Source: Amaranthus tricolor
Taxonomy: Eukaryota; Streptophyta; Magnoliopsida; Caryophyllales; Amaranthaceae
Assembly (NCBI RefSeq): GCF_026212465.1
Contig: NC_080048.1
Coordinates: forward strand, 27,325,420-27,389,419
DNA length: 64,000 nucleotides
Direction: 5' to 3'
Shown: positions 10,951 through 21,500 of the stretch, in pieces
Position numbering within the stretch: position 1 is the stretch's first letter
How the letters are laid out: each line of letters begins with the position of its first letter
Position numbers and translations under genes: made by a program
The notes under the pieces: generated by a model
The model's input: only the letters and a program-made list of their open reading frames with translations
Database searches by the model: none
What the model was told of the DNA's origin: nothing

Positions 10951-13900
10951 TTGTTTCTACTTTATTTGATTATGCATGTGTACGAGATCGTATGTCTAGT
11001 TCCTTAGTAAAATAAATCGCGAACAATTTTGTTCGTTGAATGATTTGGTTGTTTATCTCGGACTTTTGTAGTTTTTGAATAGTGGTTATGTGGGAATTTA
11101 TACCCAAGTATTTCTTTTTAGATTGGAACTATATGGTATTATTGTTTTGAATTTGAATTTTGTTTTTAAAAGTCTAAACAACAGTAAGTAGAATCGATTA
11201 AGTATTGTATTTATGGAAAAAAATGCGAAGATTTGATTATAGACTCATTGTTCAACTCTTTTACCTTTTAGGGCTATTACCTTGTTTTTTTTAGAGCAAT
11301 AATAGTATGAGTTTTCCTTAACCACAAATGCTGTAGAAATGTATTTACATACCTTGTTTAACCTAATACAGTATACCTGCCATCATGCCACCCTTTTTGA
11401 AAAGGTCCGTGCCAAGAAGAAACTCTGACCGTGTGGTTCGAAACCTAGTTAAGGCCCTAGCTGGCGCAAGGAATCCGAGGCAGAAATCCTTGGAGGAAAG
11501 GGCTTCATCAATTAGTAAGAGAATAGCCCAGAGTAAACCCTCGACTTATAATGGAAAAGGTGAACCTTCTATGCTGGAAAACTAGCTGAGAGAATTTGAC
11601 AAGCTCTTTAGTGTGGTGAGATGTCCTGCTGAGCTCATGGTTGATCAAGCCGCGTTTTTCCTAGTGGAAGACGCTGATTATTGGTGGACACATAGTAAGA
11701 TAAGGTTGATATCAGAAAACGACGGTGAGTTAAGCTGGGAAGGTTTTAAGGGGGCGTTAAGGGACCAATTCTATCCGCCTCATGTGAGGAAGGAAAAATC
11801 AAATGAGTTTGCTAGGTTCGAAATGGGAAACTTAACGGTGGATGAATATTATCAGAAATTTATGGAATACTTGAAGTTTTGCCCTGAGGATGTCCCAACT
11901 GAGGGAAAGAAAATTCAGCGTTTTGAATTAGGTCTATCGTATGAGATTCAAAAGCACATTGAGACTGATAGATATGATACCTTAGACCAGCTATACAAGA
12001 GAGTTGCGCAGATTGGAAATGTTATCAGGAAAGAAAAAGAGAAGTTGGGCCATAGCGGGGAAAAGAGGAAAGAACCCGTGTTTCAGAATGATATGAATGC
12101 GAGTACTCAAGTCCAGAATCAATTTAAGAAGCACAAACCGTTTGGAGGCTTCCAGGAAAAAGGTTTCCATTCTGGTCAAAACAACAAGAGTGGGGGAAAT
12201 TTGAGACTAGAGGCTAGAATGCAGAAGCCTTTGTATGATCGTAATGGGAAGGAAAGAATTTATAATTGTAGGAGATGCCAGAAGAATCACCCAGAAAGGG
12301 ACTGCCGGGGTGCGTTAGTGGACTGTTCTTACTGTGGTAAGCCGGGCCATAGAATGTATGAGTGTTATACTCGCATGGGACAACAAGAGCTGCAAGGGGG
12401 AAATCATAGAGGCTTCCAACAAAAACGTCTCAATAGCGGACGGAGTGGTAATGAATCTGGAAGGGGGAACCACAATGGTGGTAGTTTTGGCCGAAACTTG
12501 GGAGGTGCCTCAAACCCTAGGTTTCCGGGAAATAACTTCGGTGTCCAGCAACGACAGGGGAATGCTAGAAACGAGAATTTCTTTTCAAGTCAGCGTGGTA
12601 ATCAAGGAGGTGTTACTACTTCTACTCAGAATGATGGCAGGCTTTCAGCGGTTAACTCGAGGGAAGCAGCGCAGGCGTCGGATGTGGTCATAGGTACGTT
12701 TTGTATTAATACAAAATCTGTTAAAGTACTTTTTGATTCTGGTGCATCGTGCTCGTTTGTTTCAAAGTCGAGAGTTAAGGACTTAGAATTGGAGAACCCT
12801 GAGGAAACATCTTTTTCAGTCGCTACTCCTTATGGGGAGATTTTTCATTGTAATACGCTATTCCGTGAAGTGCCGGTTAAGATAGGAAAAGTAAAATTTC
12901 CAAGTGATTTATTTTCTTTAGAAATGGATGATTTAAATGTAATACTTGGGATGGATTGGCTAAGTAGATATAAAGCAATAATAGATTGTGAAGAACAGTC
13001 GGTGACTTTAAGTGGACCTAGGGGGGAGAAGGTTAAATATAGGAGTCTTCCTAAGGGACCGAGGATAAAAATCATATCGTCATTGAAGGTCAGGAAGTTA
13101 ATCAAGCAAGGGCAACCGTGGTTTCTGTGTAGTATAAGTAAGGTGCAGGAGCGGGAGTTGCGGCTTGAGAATATTCCAGTGGTCTGTGATTTTAGGGATG
13201 TTTTTCCAGAAGAACTTCCTGGTATGCCGCCAAGAAGGGACGTGGACTTCTCGATTGACTTAATCCCTGGGACAGGGCCAATTTCAAAAGCCCCTTACCG
13301 AATGGCCCCAAAGGAGATGGAAGAATTGAAAGTCCAATTGGAGGAGTTGTTAGAGAAGGGTTATATAAGACCCAGTGTGTCGCCTTGGGGAGCCCCTGTG
13401 TTGTTTGTAAGGAAAAAGGACGGAACGATGCGTCTCTGCATTGATTACAGGGAACTTAATAAGGTCACTGTTAAGAATAAGTACCCATTACCACGGATCG
13501 ATGATCTTTTTGATCAGTTACAAGGGGCAAGAGTCTTCTCCAAGATTGATCTGCGGTCAGGGTATCATCAGTTACGTATTAAGGAGGAGGATATTAGTAA
13601 ATCAGCTTTTAGAACCAGATATAGACACTTCGAATTCACCGTGATGCCTTTTGGGTTGACCAACGCACCGGCAGCATTTTTGGGGTTGATGAATCGGGTT
13701 TTTAACGCGTATCTCGATAAGTGCATGGTGGTGTTCATTGATGATATTTTGGTATATTCTAAGAGCCGAGAAGAACATCGAGAGCATTTAAGGATAGTCT
13801 TGCAGATTCTGCGAGAGAATCAGTTGTATGCTAAGTTTTCGAAGTATGAATTTTGGTTAGAGCAAGTGGCTTTTCTAGGTCACATTGTTTCTAAGGAAGG

Positions 13901-15689
13901 AATTTCTGTTGATCCAGTAAAAGTACCAGCTGTTCGGGACTGGTCTACACCTCGAAATATTACAGATTTTCGGAGTTTCTTAGGATTAGCAGGGTACTAT
14001 CGTCGTTTTGTGAAGGATTTTTCTCGTATCGCTCGTTCACTAACATCCTAGATGAAGAAGGAAAAGAAGTTCGAATGGACTGAGGAATGTGAGAGGGCAT
14101 TTCAGTTGTTGAAGGAGAAGTTAACTACAGCCCCTGTGTTGACCTTACCTGATCCATCCTTGGAATACTCTGTCTATAGTGACGCTTCCAAACATGGATT
14201 AGGTTGTGTTTTAATGCAAGATAGGAAAGTGGTGGCGTATGCTTCTCGTTAACTAAGGACTCATGAGGTGAATTATCCAACACATGACTTGGAATTAGCG
14301 GCTGTGGTTTTCGCATTGAAAATCTGGCGACATTATATTTACGGTGTCAAATGCAAGGTCTTCACAGATCATATAAGCTTGCAATTTTTGTTCACTCAAT
14401 CCGAGTTGAATTTGCGCCAACGACGTTGGTTAGAACTTATCAGTGATTATGATTTGGAGATTTCCTGTCACGAAGGCCGTGCGAATGTAGTTGCTGATGC
14501 TTTGAGTAGGAAATCGAGGCATTCAGTCTCAGCGTTAATAACCTCTGAGGAGTTGTGTAAGGAGTTTGGGAGAATGAACTTGGAGATAATCCAAGAAGGG
14601 GATTTGGGAGCCAAGTTGAGTGCATTGTCTATTCAACCTACCTTTTTCGAAGAGATTTTGGCTAAGCAACTGGAAGACCCAAAGTTCATTGAACTTCGGG
14701 AGCAGATCAGTGAGGGGAGAGCTGAAGGTTTTACAATTCATGAGGACGGTAGTCTTCGTTTTAAAGGACGGTGGTGTGTACCGGATGGGTGTGACTCCTT
14801 GAAGGAAAAATTATTGAACGAAAAATTATTGAACGAAGCCCATTTTTCTAGATACTCGGTTCATTCTGGTGGAGATAAGATGTATCAAGATTTAAAATGC
14901 ATGTTTTGGTGGTCAGGTATGAAAAAGAATATTGCAGATTTTGTTTCCAAGTGTTTAACGTGTCAAAAGGTTAAGAGTGAACATCGAAGACCAGCTGGGT
15001 TACTGCAACCTCTAGAAGTCCCGGTATGGAAGTGGGATGACATTTCTATGGATTTCGTTTTAGGTTTACCACGAACTAAGGCTGGTAATGATACTCTTTG
15101 GGTTATTGTGGATAGGCTTACTAAGTCTGTAAGGTTTATTCCGATGAACTGTAAGTGGGATATGGAACAACTTGCTCGTGCCTACATTAGATACGTTGTT
15201 CGATATCACGGAATACCTCGTACTATTGTCTCCGATCGTGATACTCGATACTTGTCACATTTCTGGAAATCTTTACAGCAGGCTTTGGGAACCACTCTTC
15301 TTTATAGTACGTCTTTTCACCCTATGACGGATGGTCAGACTGAACGTGTCAATCAGATATTAGAGGACATGTTGAGAGCAATAGCCATGGAATGGCAAGG
15401 TTCATGGGATGAACATTTTGATTTAGTATAATTCTCTTATAATAACAGCTATCAGGCAACGATTCAAATGGCCCCGTTTGAAGCACTTTATGGTCGAAAG
15501 TGCCGTAGTCCTGTATTTTGGGATGATTTTACTGAATCTGTCACCTTAGGACCTGATATGCTTGTTCAAATGACTGAGCAAGTAAAGATTGTAACACCCC
15601 GGCCCCTCGGACCGCTGGTGATTACTCTTGGAGACTGTAGATTAGCCCCACAAACCAACACAAGTCTTTCCAAAGCACTTTGGCCTCAC

Positions 15690-15780
15690 TCGTGCGCACC
15701 CGGGAAAAACTTCCCAAGAGGTCACCCATCCTAAGATTGCTCTCCACCAAGCACGCTTAACTGTGGAGTTCTTAGCAAAT
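15690..15780 (-). ncRNA. 5S rRNA-like segment in Cassandra 3' LTR
   Basis: On the minus strand the words GAACTCCACAGTTAAGCGTG, CTTGG and AGGATGGGTGACCTCTTGGG match the A box to C box internal-promoter part of plant 5S rRNA. The flanking parts diverge. This is the known 5S-derived polymerase III promoter region of Cassandra LTRs rather than a ribosomal gene. Confidence 0.85.
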
Positions 15781-16076
15781 GGGCTCCCTAGAAAAGAAGA
15801 TGCACCTTGTTGATATGAGTAGTCTATCAATCCTTTTTCAAGCTAAAACCGGGGTATTACACTCACCCCCACTTAAGAATACAACGTCCTCGTTGGACCA
15901 TAACTTCAGGATCTTTCCCCCGGCTAGGTGCACTGAACACTATCAGCCACGGTCGCAGGGTTGCTCTGATACCATTATTAACACCCCGGCCCCTCGGACC
16001 GCTGGTGATTACTCTTGGAGACTGTAGATTAGCCCCACAAACCAACACAAGTCTTTCCAACGCACTTTGGCCTCAC

Positions 16077-16167
16077 TCGTGCGCACCCGGGAAAAACTTC
16101 CCAGGAGGTCACCGATCCTAAGATTGCTCTCCACCAAGCACGCTTAACTGTGGAGTTCTTAGCAAAT
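16077..16167 (-). ncRNA. 5S rRNA-like segment in Cassandra 5' LTR
   Basis: Same segment as in the partner LTR, with single-base differences, e.g. GGATCGGTGACCTCCTGGG on the minus strand. Because this is the 5' LTR in element orientation, it would be the copy able to start transcription of the element. Confidence 0.85.
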
Positions 16168-16940
16168 GGGCTCCCTAGAAAAGAAGATGCACCTTGTTGA
16201 TATGAGTAGTCTATCAATCCTTTTTTAAGCTAAAACTGGGGTATTACAAAGATAATTCGCGATAAAATGAAGGCAGCCCAGGATAGACAAAAATTGTACG
16301 CCGATCTCCGATGTCGGCTTGATGAGTACGAAGTAGGCGACAAAGTTCTACTCCGTGTGTCTCCGATGAAAGGTGTGGTTCGTTTTGGTGCTCGTGGGAA
16401 GTTAAGCCCGCGTTTCATTGGTCCCTATCATATTGTGGAGCGGATTGGGAAGTTAGCTTACCGGTTAGCGTTGCCTAATGCGCTTGGTAAGGTTCATGAC
16501 GTTTTTCATATCTCCCAGTTAAAACGTTATGTTGCGGCTTCTTCGCATGTCTTAGACCCGGAGCCGTTAGAGCTTGATGAGAGCCTAATCTATGAAGAGC
16601 AACCTGTTCAGATTTTAGATAGAAAGGTTCGCAGTACTCGGCGAAAGGATGTTGCAATGGTTAAGGTTCTATGGTCAAATCATCGGTCACAAGAGGCAAC
16701 TTGGGAAACAGAAGCTTCCATGCGAGAGAAGTATCGGTATCTTTTCCCTCAGGTTAGTAAGTTACGGGGACGTAACTTTTTAAGCGGGGTAGAAAGCGAT
16801 AGGATTTTTCGCGCATTGAGTTATTTTGAAAATTTTTATTTGTTGTGTGCTTGTTTTATCGTTTTGTGTGTGTGGTTGTTGTGTGTTTTGTGTTTGTACG
16901 TTGAGGTTTTGGGGTCAAAACCTTTTTAAGGGGGGTAGTC

Positions 16941-18242
16941 TGTAACACCCCGATATTTTCCCGATATATTAAATGATTTACTAGTAATATTATTATTATT
17001 ATTATTCTTTTTAGAAGAGTATATTTTTTTTTTGTTATTGGGTTAGACCATGACATTTCAACTCTTTAAGGCAATTAACACCATTTTAAGCCCAAACCTT
17101 TTTCCCTAACCTATCTCTAATTTAAAAAAAAAAAGAGGGAAATTGAAAGGGGTGGCCGGCCGTATGGGAGATTTGGGGAGGATTGTAACTTCCATTTGGG
17201 TAATTGGAAGGTTAAGGCAATTATCATAATTAAATCTCATAATTCCTTAATTGATTTATTACCTTACATCATTTCATTTCAAAAACATTTGCAAGAAAAA
17301 CCCTCCCAAATTCTCTCTAATCCTCACACCTAAAATCATCATTTGGTTTATCAATTTGGTGTTTTGTTCTTGTGCAATTGTAAGTAATTCTTAATCTAGT
17401 TTTATTTTTAAGTTTTAATTTAAATTTCTATGACTTTTATGTGTGTTATTTTATAATTTATGATTAGATTATGATTTAAAATTTATGTATGAAAGTATGA
17501 TGTATTTTTCTATCTAAATTAATGTGTGGTTTTAGGGTTTTAGATACATTTATATGTGTGTGAAGGATTTGTTTGATGGATGATTGTAAAGTAAATATAT
17601 ATAAAAAAATGGATGCTCATAAAAAAAATGTATGTGGTGTTAGAAATTTATTTTTATTGATTAATAGGAGGAATTTATAATGTTGGTAGAGAAATATACA
17701 TGTATATATGTGATGTGTGTGTGTATACATTTGTGTAAAAAGAATTATTTTTGAGGAAAAAAATAATAATTAATTAAAATTTATTTTGTAGATGGTCATG
17801 AAAATTATGTAAATATTGTTGTTTAGATTTAATAGGAAATAAAGCATTGAAATTTATATTTTTTGTGATAAAAAAAAAATGAAATGACAAAATCCCGTAG
17901 GTTTTGAAAATGGTGAAAAACAAAGTGTTTTTAGAACATTTTTGGCTTTGAAATTAGGTTAAAAATACTTATACTATGTTATAAATTATGCAAATTGGTA
18001 TCCGGGGGTTTTGACACCTTCCGGACGCAACGGCGAAGTCGGATTTTCAGTTTGACAGTTTTAAGTTGTGTTTATGGACAGATTATGTATGCTGTCCTGT
18101 TTTGTGTGTTTACCATGTTATAGTATGTGATGAATATTCATGATGTGTGTGGTATTCTAGGTGTCGGTGTAATTGTATATGTGTGTTATGGATGATTTGA
18201 GGAAAATGTGTATGTGTGCTTATTTCCCGAATACGATTGAAC
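16941..18242 (+). repeat. 3' LTR of the Tekay-type element, truncated
   Basis: It begins TGTAACACCCCGATATT directly after the polypurine tract and follows the 5' LTR to GATTGAAC (equivalent to 8743). There it stops and joins copia sequence. The last 1008 bases of the LTR (equivalent to 8744-9751) are absent. Confidence 0.92.
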
Positions 18243-18527
18243 TAGCATCGGAATAACCTTCCAAAATAGGAGGTTCACCACTATAAGTCATACCATAATT
18301 TATGGTTCCTTTCAAGTATCGTAATACTCTCCTTATCGCCAACCAATGTTGGGGACCCGGATTACTAGTAAATCTACTCAATTTACCAACCGCAAATGCT
18401 ATGTCCGGCCTTGTACATGTCATAGCATACATCAAAGATCCAATAATCTTTGCATACTCTACTTGAGAAATTGGTTTTCCGGTATGCTTGGTAAATTTCA
18501 TACCTTGCTCCATGGGACTTGAGATTG
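18243..18527 (-). pseudogene. Copia reverse transcriptase C-terminus / RNase H fragment
   Basis: The minus-strand frame reads from STPISSPMEQGMKF through YAKIIGSLMYAMTCTRPDIA, FAVGKLSRF, HWLAIRRVLRYLKGT and ending GYSDA at the truncated Tekay LTR. These are the standard connection and RNase H start motifs of Ty1/copia (GSLMYxxxxTRPDIxxxVxxxSRF, RxLRYLKGT, GYxDADWA). It connects upstream, across the Tat insertion, with the frame ending in KLQDS at 30300, and downstream, across the deletion, with 7437. Confidence 0.88.
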
Positions 18528-18535
18528 GTGTCGTT

Positions 18536-18552
18536 TGGCGCCGTCTGTGGGG
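18536..18552 (+). other. Primer-binding site of the Tat element
   Basis: TGGCGCCGTCTGTGGGG is the type of primer site usually found directly after the 5' LTR in Tat-lineage elements. Here it lies two bases from the left edge of the insertion. The tRNA is not assigned. Confidence 0.75.
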
Positions 18553-18567
18553 ATAGAATAAAAAGTC

Positions 18568-21500
18568 ATGGCTCCTAAGAAAAATCCGACTCAAACCGCC
18601 ACCGTGCATAGCACAGATACAGACACTTCTGCAGGTCACGCTAATAATCAAGCCGTGACTCGCCGTGATCTGGACATGCTAGCACGAAACCTCACTGCCG
18701 CTTTCTCTAAACAACTCCGTGCCGTCATAAATTATACTCCCACCCAACAACGAGTATTAGAAGACATGGCGGAGAAAATAAAAAACTTGCGGGAACGAAT
18801 CGAACCCCACCAGGAGATACCGAAGTCTCATGAATCTCAAGATGGGAACTCGAGGACTTCCCACTCCAGTAGACGCAATAAGAAAAGGCGGGAGAGATCG
18901 AGAACCCGCACGAGTCTTAGCAGGAGTGATCCACAAGATGGAGTGTCTAAGTCCGCCTCTCAAGATGCCCGAACCTACCTAGAAAGCAAAAAGCAAAAGG
19001 CCTCCGAAAGCGTCCAATCGCTGGTGAATAGAAGGAGGCAAGAGAGGGAGAAGGCACAGCTCGCAGGATCTAGCCATCCCATGAGTCCTGTAACCATGCC
19101 ACGGAATGAGGTCGAGGTAAATAACCTCCCGAAAGATCATACGCCAATAATCTCCCCGTTGGCTTCAGAAGTACTAAGTACCCCCAACCCGGGGAAAATA
19201 AAAATCCCAAACATGACAGTATTCGACGGCACGTCATGCCCCGAAGAACACTTGATGGCCTACAAAAATTTGATGGTGCTGCACACTACCAACCCATCCT
19301 TGTGGTGTAAATTCTTCCCAACTACTCTTACTGGAGTAGCCTTGACATGGTACACCTCCCTTCCGGGAGGAAGTATCCATAACTTTGCCCAATTAGAAGG
19401 CAAATTCCTGGGTCATTTTGTGGCATCCAGGAGGCAGGAGAAATCCAACTTCCATCTGCTTAGCATAACGCAACTGGAAGGGGAATCCATATCATCTTAC
19501 TTGAAAAAATTCCATGAGGCCGTACTGGAGGTGACGGATCTGGAAGAATCAGTCGCCTTGAATGCCCTGATCAACGGAATGAAGGCGCAGAGATTGAAGT
19601 TCCAGTTGGTCGAAAGTCAGGTGAAGACATATGCAGAAGCCATGAAGCAATGTCAAAGCTATGTCACCGCCTCCGAAATATGCCAGGCACACGACCCGAA
19701 AAGGCGAAAATCCGAAAAGTGAGATGACGCAACCTCCCATCAGTCCTCAAGGAACATAGAAGAGCCTTCATCAAGGAGGGAAAGGAATTATATGCCGCGT
19801 CGTCCTGCGCCCCCGTCCGACATGGGACCCCCACGATCCCGTCACGTATATATCACGGAAGGAGAATCCAGAACACGCAATTTGCTAGATGGGGGTAATG
19901 ATCCAATGTTTAATCGAAACAGAAAAGATATTTTCTTCGCCGTTCGTGACAAGTTGCCAACTCCACCACCCACCACCACTCCTACCGATAGACGCAACTA
20001 CAATCTGTGGTGTGACTACCACAAAGAGCACGGCCATACTCTGGCCCAATGTCGCGAACTCAAACGTATCCTGCATCAACTGGCCGATGAGGGAAATCTT
20101 TCCAGGTTTCTCAACAGGAAGGACTTTGATGCGGGAAGAGAGGCAGACAAGAGGCCGTGGAATCAGAGACGTAGATCTCCCAGAAGGGACGAGGCCAGGC
20201 ATGAAAGTTCCAACACACAAGGAACTATCAACGTAATTTTCGGAGGATACACTGAAGAATATCCTACAATTTGAGCCGCCAAGGATAGCGTCCACACTCT
20301 GCTGAAAGGACCACCAAAAACAGTATCAAAGGGACCGATCATGAGATTCGACGCCACTACCTCTCAACCACTGCAACAACCACACACCGATCCTCTAGTG
20401 GTAACCCTCAAAATCGGGCAAATGAAGGTCAAGAGAGTACTGGTAGACACCGGGAGTACGGCCGACCTAATAACCGTGGAGTGCCTCAGAAAAATGAAGT
20501 TCGAAGAAAAGCACTTGCAGCCTCTCAACAAACCACTAATTGGGTTTGGAGGTAGTCAGGTCATTCCACTAGGCACGATCATTCTACCCGTAAGGGTGGG
20601 GGAAGGAAACAAAAGCAGGGCCATGCCCGTACGATTCACGGTAGTGGATCTCACATTCCCCTATAACGCCATCATGGGGCTCCCGCTCATCAACAAGATA
20701 AAAGCCGCGATCTTTCCTCATCAACTCCTGTTGCAATTCGAACAGGATGATGGCCAGGTAGGCGTCCTTAAAGGAGACCAAGTAACAGCCCGTCAATGCC
20801 TCATGAATACCCTGAAGCGAGAAACATCCGCCACTCCCTCCAAGAGAAAGAGGGAAGAAGAGTCTCCAACCGTCATGAGTGTGTATACAGACGGTCCCAA
20901 CGCCCACGAAAGGCCTCACCTAGTGGAGCGATATGAGGAGACGGAAATATTTGACGGCAAACAGATCAAAATCGGAAAAGATCTTCCAGACGCAATCAAG
21001 AACGATGTCGTGGCCACTATAGCTGATTTCCGCGATATCTTCGCATTTACCACGGAAGAGATGCCTGGTATACCAACAAGTGTCATGTGCCACAAACTTG
21101 ACATAAAACCAGGTTACAAGCCCGTGAAACAAAAGCTGCGGCATCAAGGGAAGGAAATAATAGATGCCGCCAAGACAGAAGTAGAAAAATTGCTGAAAGC
21201 CGGGTTTATCCGGGAGTGCAAATATTCAAATTGGCTCTCCAACGTCGTCCGCGTAAAAAAATCCAATGGCAAGTGGAGGATGTGCGTTGACTTCACGGAT
21301 TTAAACAAAGCATGCCCCAAAGATGACTATCCCCTCCCAAAGATAGATCATTTGGCAGACTCCACCGCGGGCCACGCCCTACTAAGCTTCATGGATGCTA
21401 ACGCAGGTTACCATCAGATTCCATAGGCCACAGAAGACCAGCCACACACAGCATTCATCACAAATACTGAAGTATATTGTTATAAAGTCATGCCCTTTGG

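Larger units (their letters stand above)
15590..16248 (-). mobile_element. Cassandra TRIM element (5S rRNA-bearing LTRs) in the Tekay integrase region
   Basis: Two 272-bp direct repeats (15590-15861 and 15977-16248) flank a 115-bp interior. The pair is bounded by a perfect 5-bp duplication AAGAT (15585-15589 and 16249-16253). On the minus strand the interior starts with TGGTATCAGAGC next to the repeat at 15977 (primer-binding site) and ends with AAGTGGGGGTGAG (polypurine tract) before the repeat ending at 15861. The repeats contain a 5S rRNA-like segment. Short LTRs, no coding capacity and 5S sequence in the LTR define the Cassandra family. The LTR copies differ at only a few positions, so it is young. 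It carries no protein and depends on other elements for movement. Confidence 0.95.
11385..16929 (+). pseudogene. Gag-pol of the Tekay-type chromovirus (four nonsense codons, one insertion)
   Basis: One reading frame runs from ATG 11385 to the end of pol, broken by TAG 11583-11585, TAG 14049-14051, TAA 14250-14252, TAA 15429-15431 and by a Cassandra insertion at 15590. Domains in order: retrotransposon gag (about 11600-12000), CCHC knuckle [14 protein letters not shown] (about 12330), aspartic protease [13 protein letters not shown] (about 12727), reverse transcriptase with [26 protein letters not shown] and [10 protein letters not shown] (13200-13900), RNase H ([28 protein letters not shown]), integrase ([42 protein letters not shown]) and a C-terminal chromodomain-like segment (about 16600-16760, with VLWSNHRSQEATWE). 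No indel other than the insertion disrupts the frame. Family context suggests the stops replaced Trp/Gln, Gln, Gln and Glu codons. It is not translatable as a whole now. Confidence 0.93.
7438..18242 (+). mobile_element. Ty3/gypsy chromovirus (Tekay/Del type) inserted in the copia RNase H region
   Basis: LTR 7438-9751, primer-binding site TGGTATCAGAGC at 9754, a single gag-pol frame, polypurine tract AAGGGGGGTAGTC at 16928-16940, and a second LTR starting at 16941 give a full element order. The pol order (protease, reverse transcriptase, RNase H, integrase, chromodomain-like C-terminus) places it in the chromoviruses, most like the Tekay clade. The right LTR is cut off at 18242, where copia sequence resumes. 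The 3' end and part of the copia target were therefore lost in one deletion. A Cassandra element sits in the integrase region. Confidence 0.92.

Noticed and set aside
15690..16167. Two possible 5S rRNA genes
   Set aside because: Only the central promoter part matches 5S, and both copies sit in the LTRs of a Cassandra element.
18568..18651. Minus-strand continuation of the copia frame past 18534
   Set aside because: Beyond 18533 the minus strand is the complement of the Tat primer site and gag; the open frame there is accidental.
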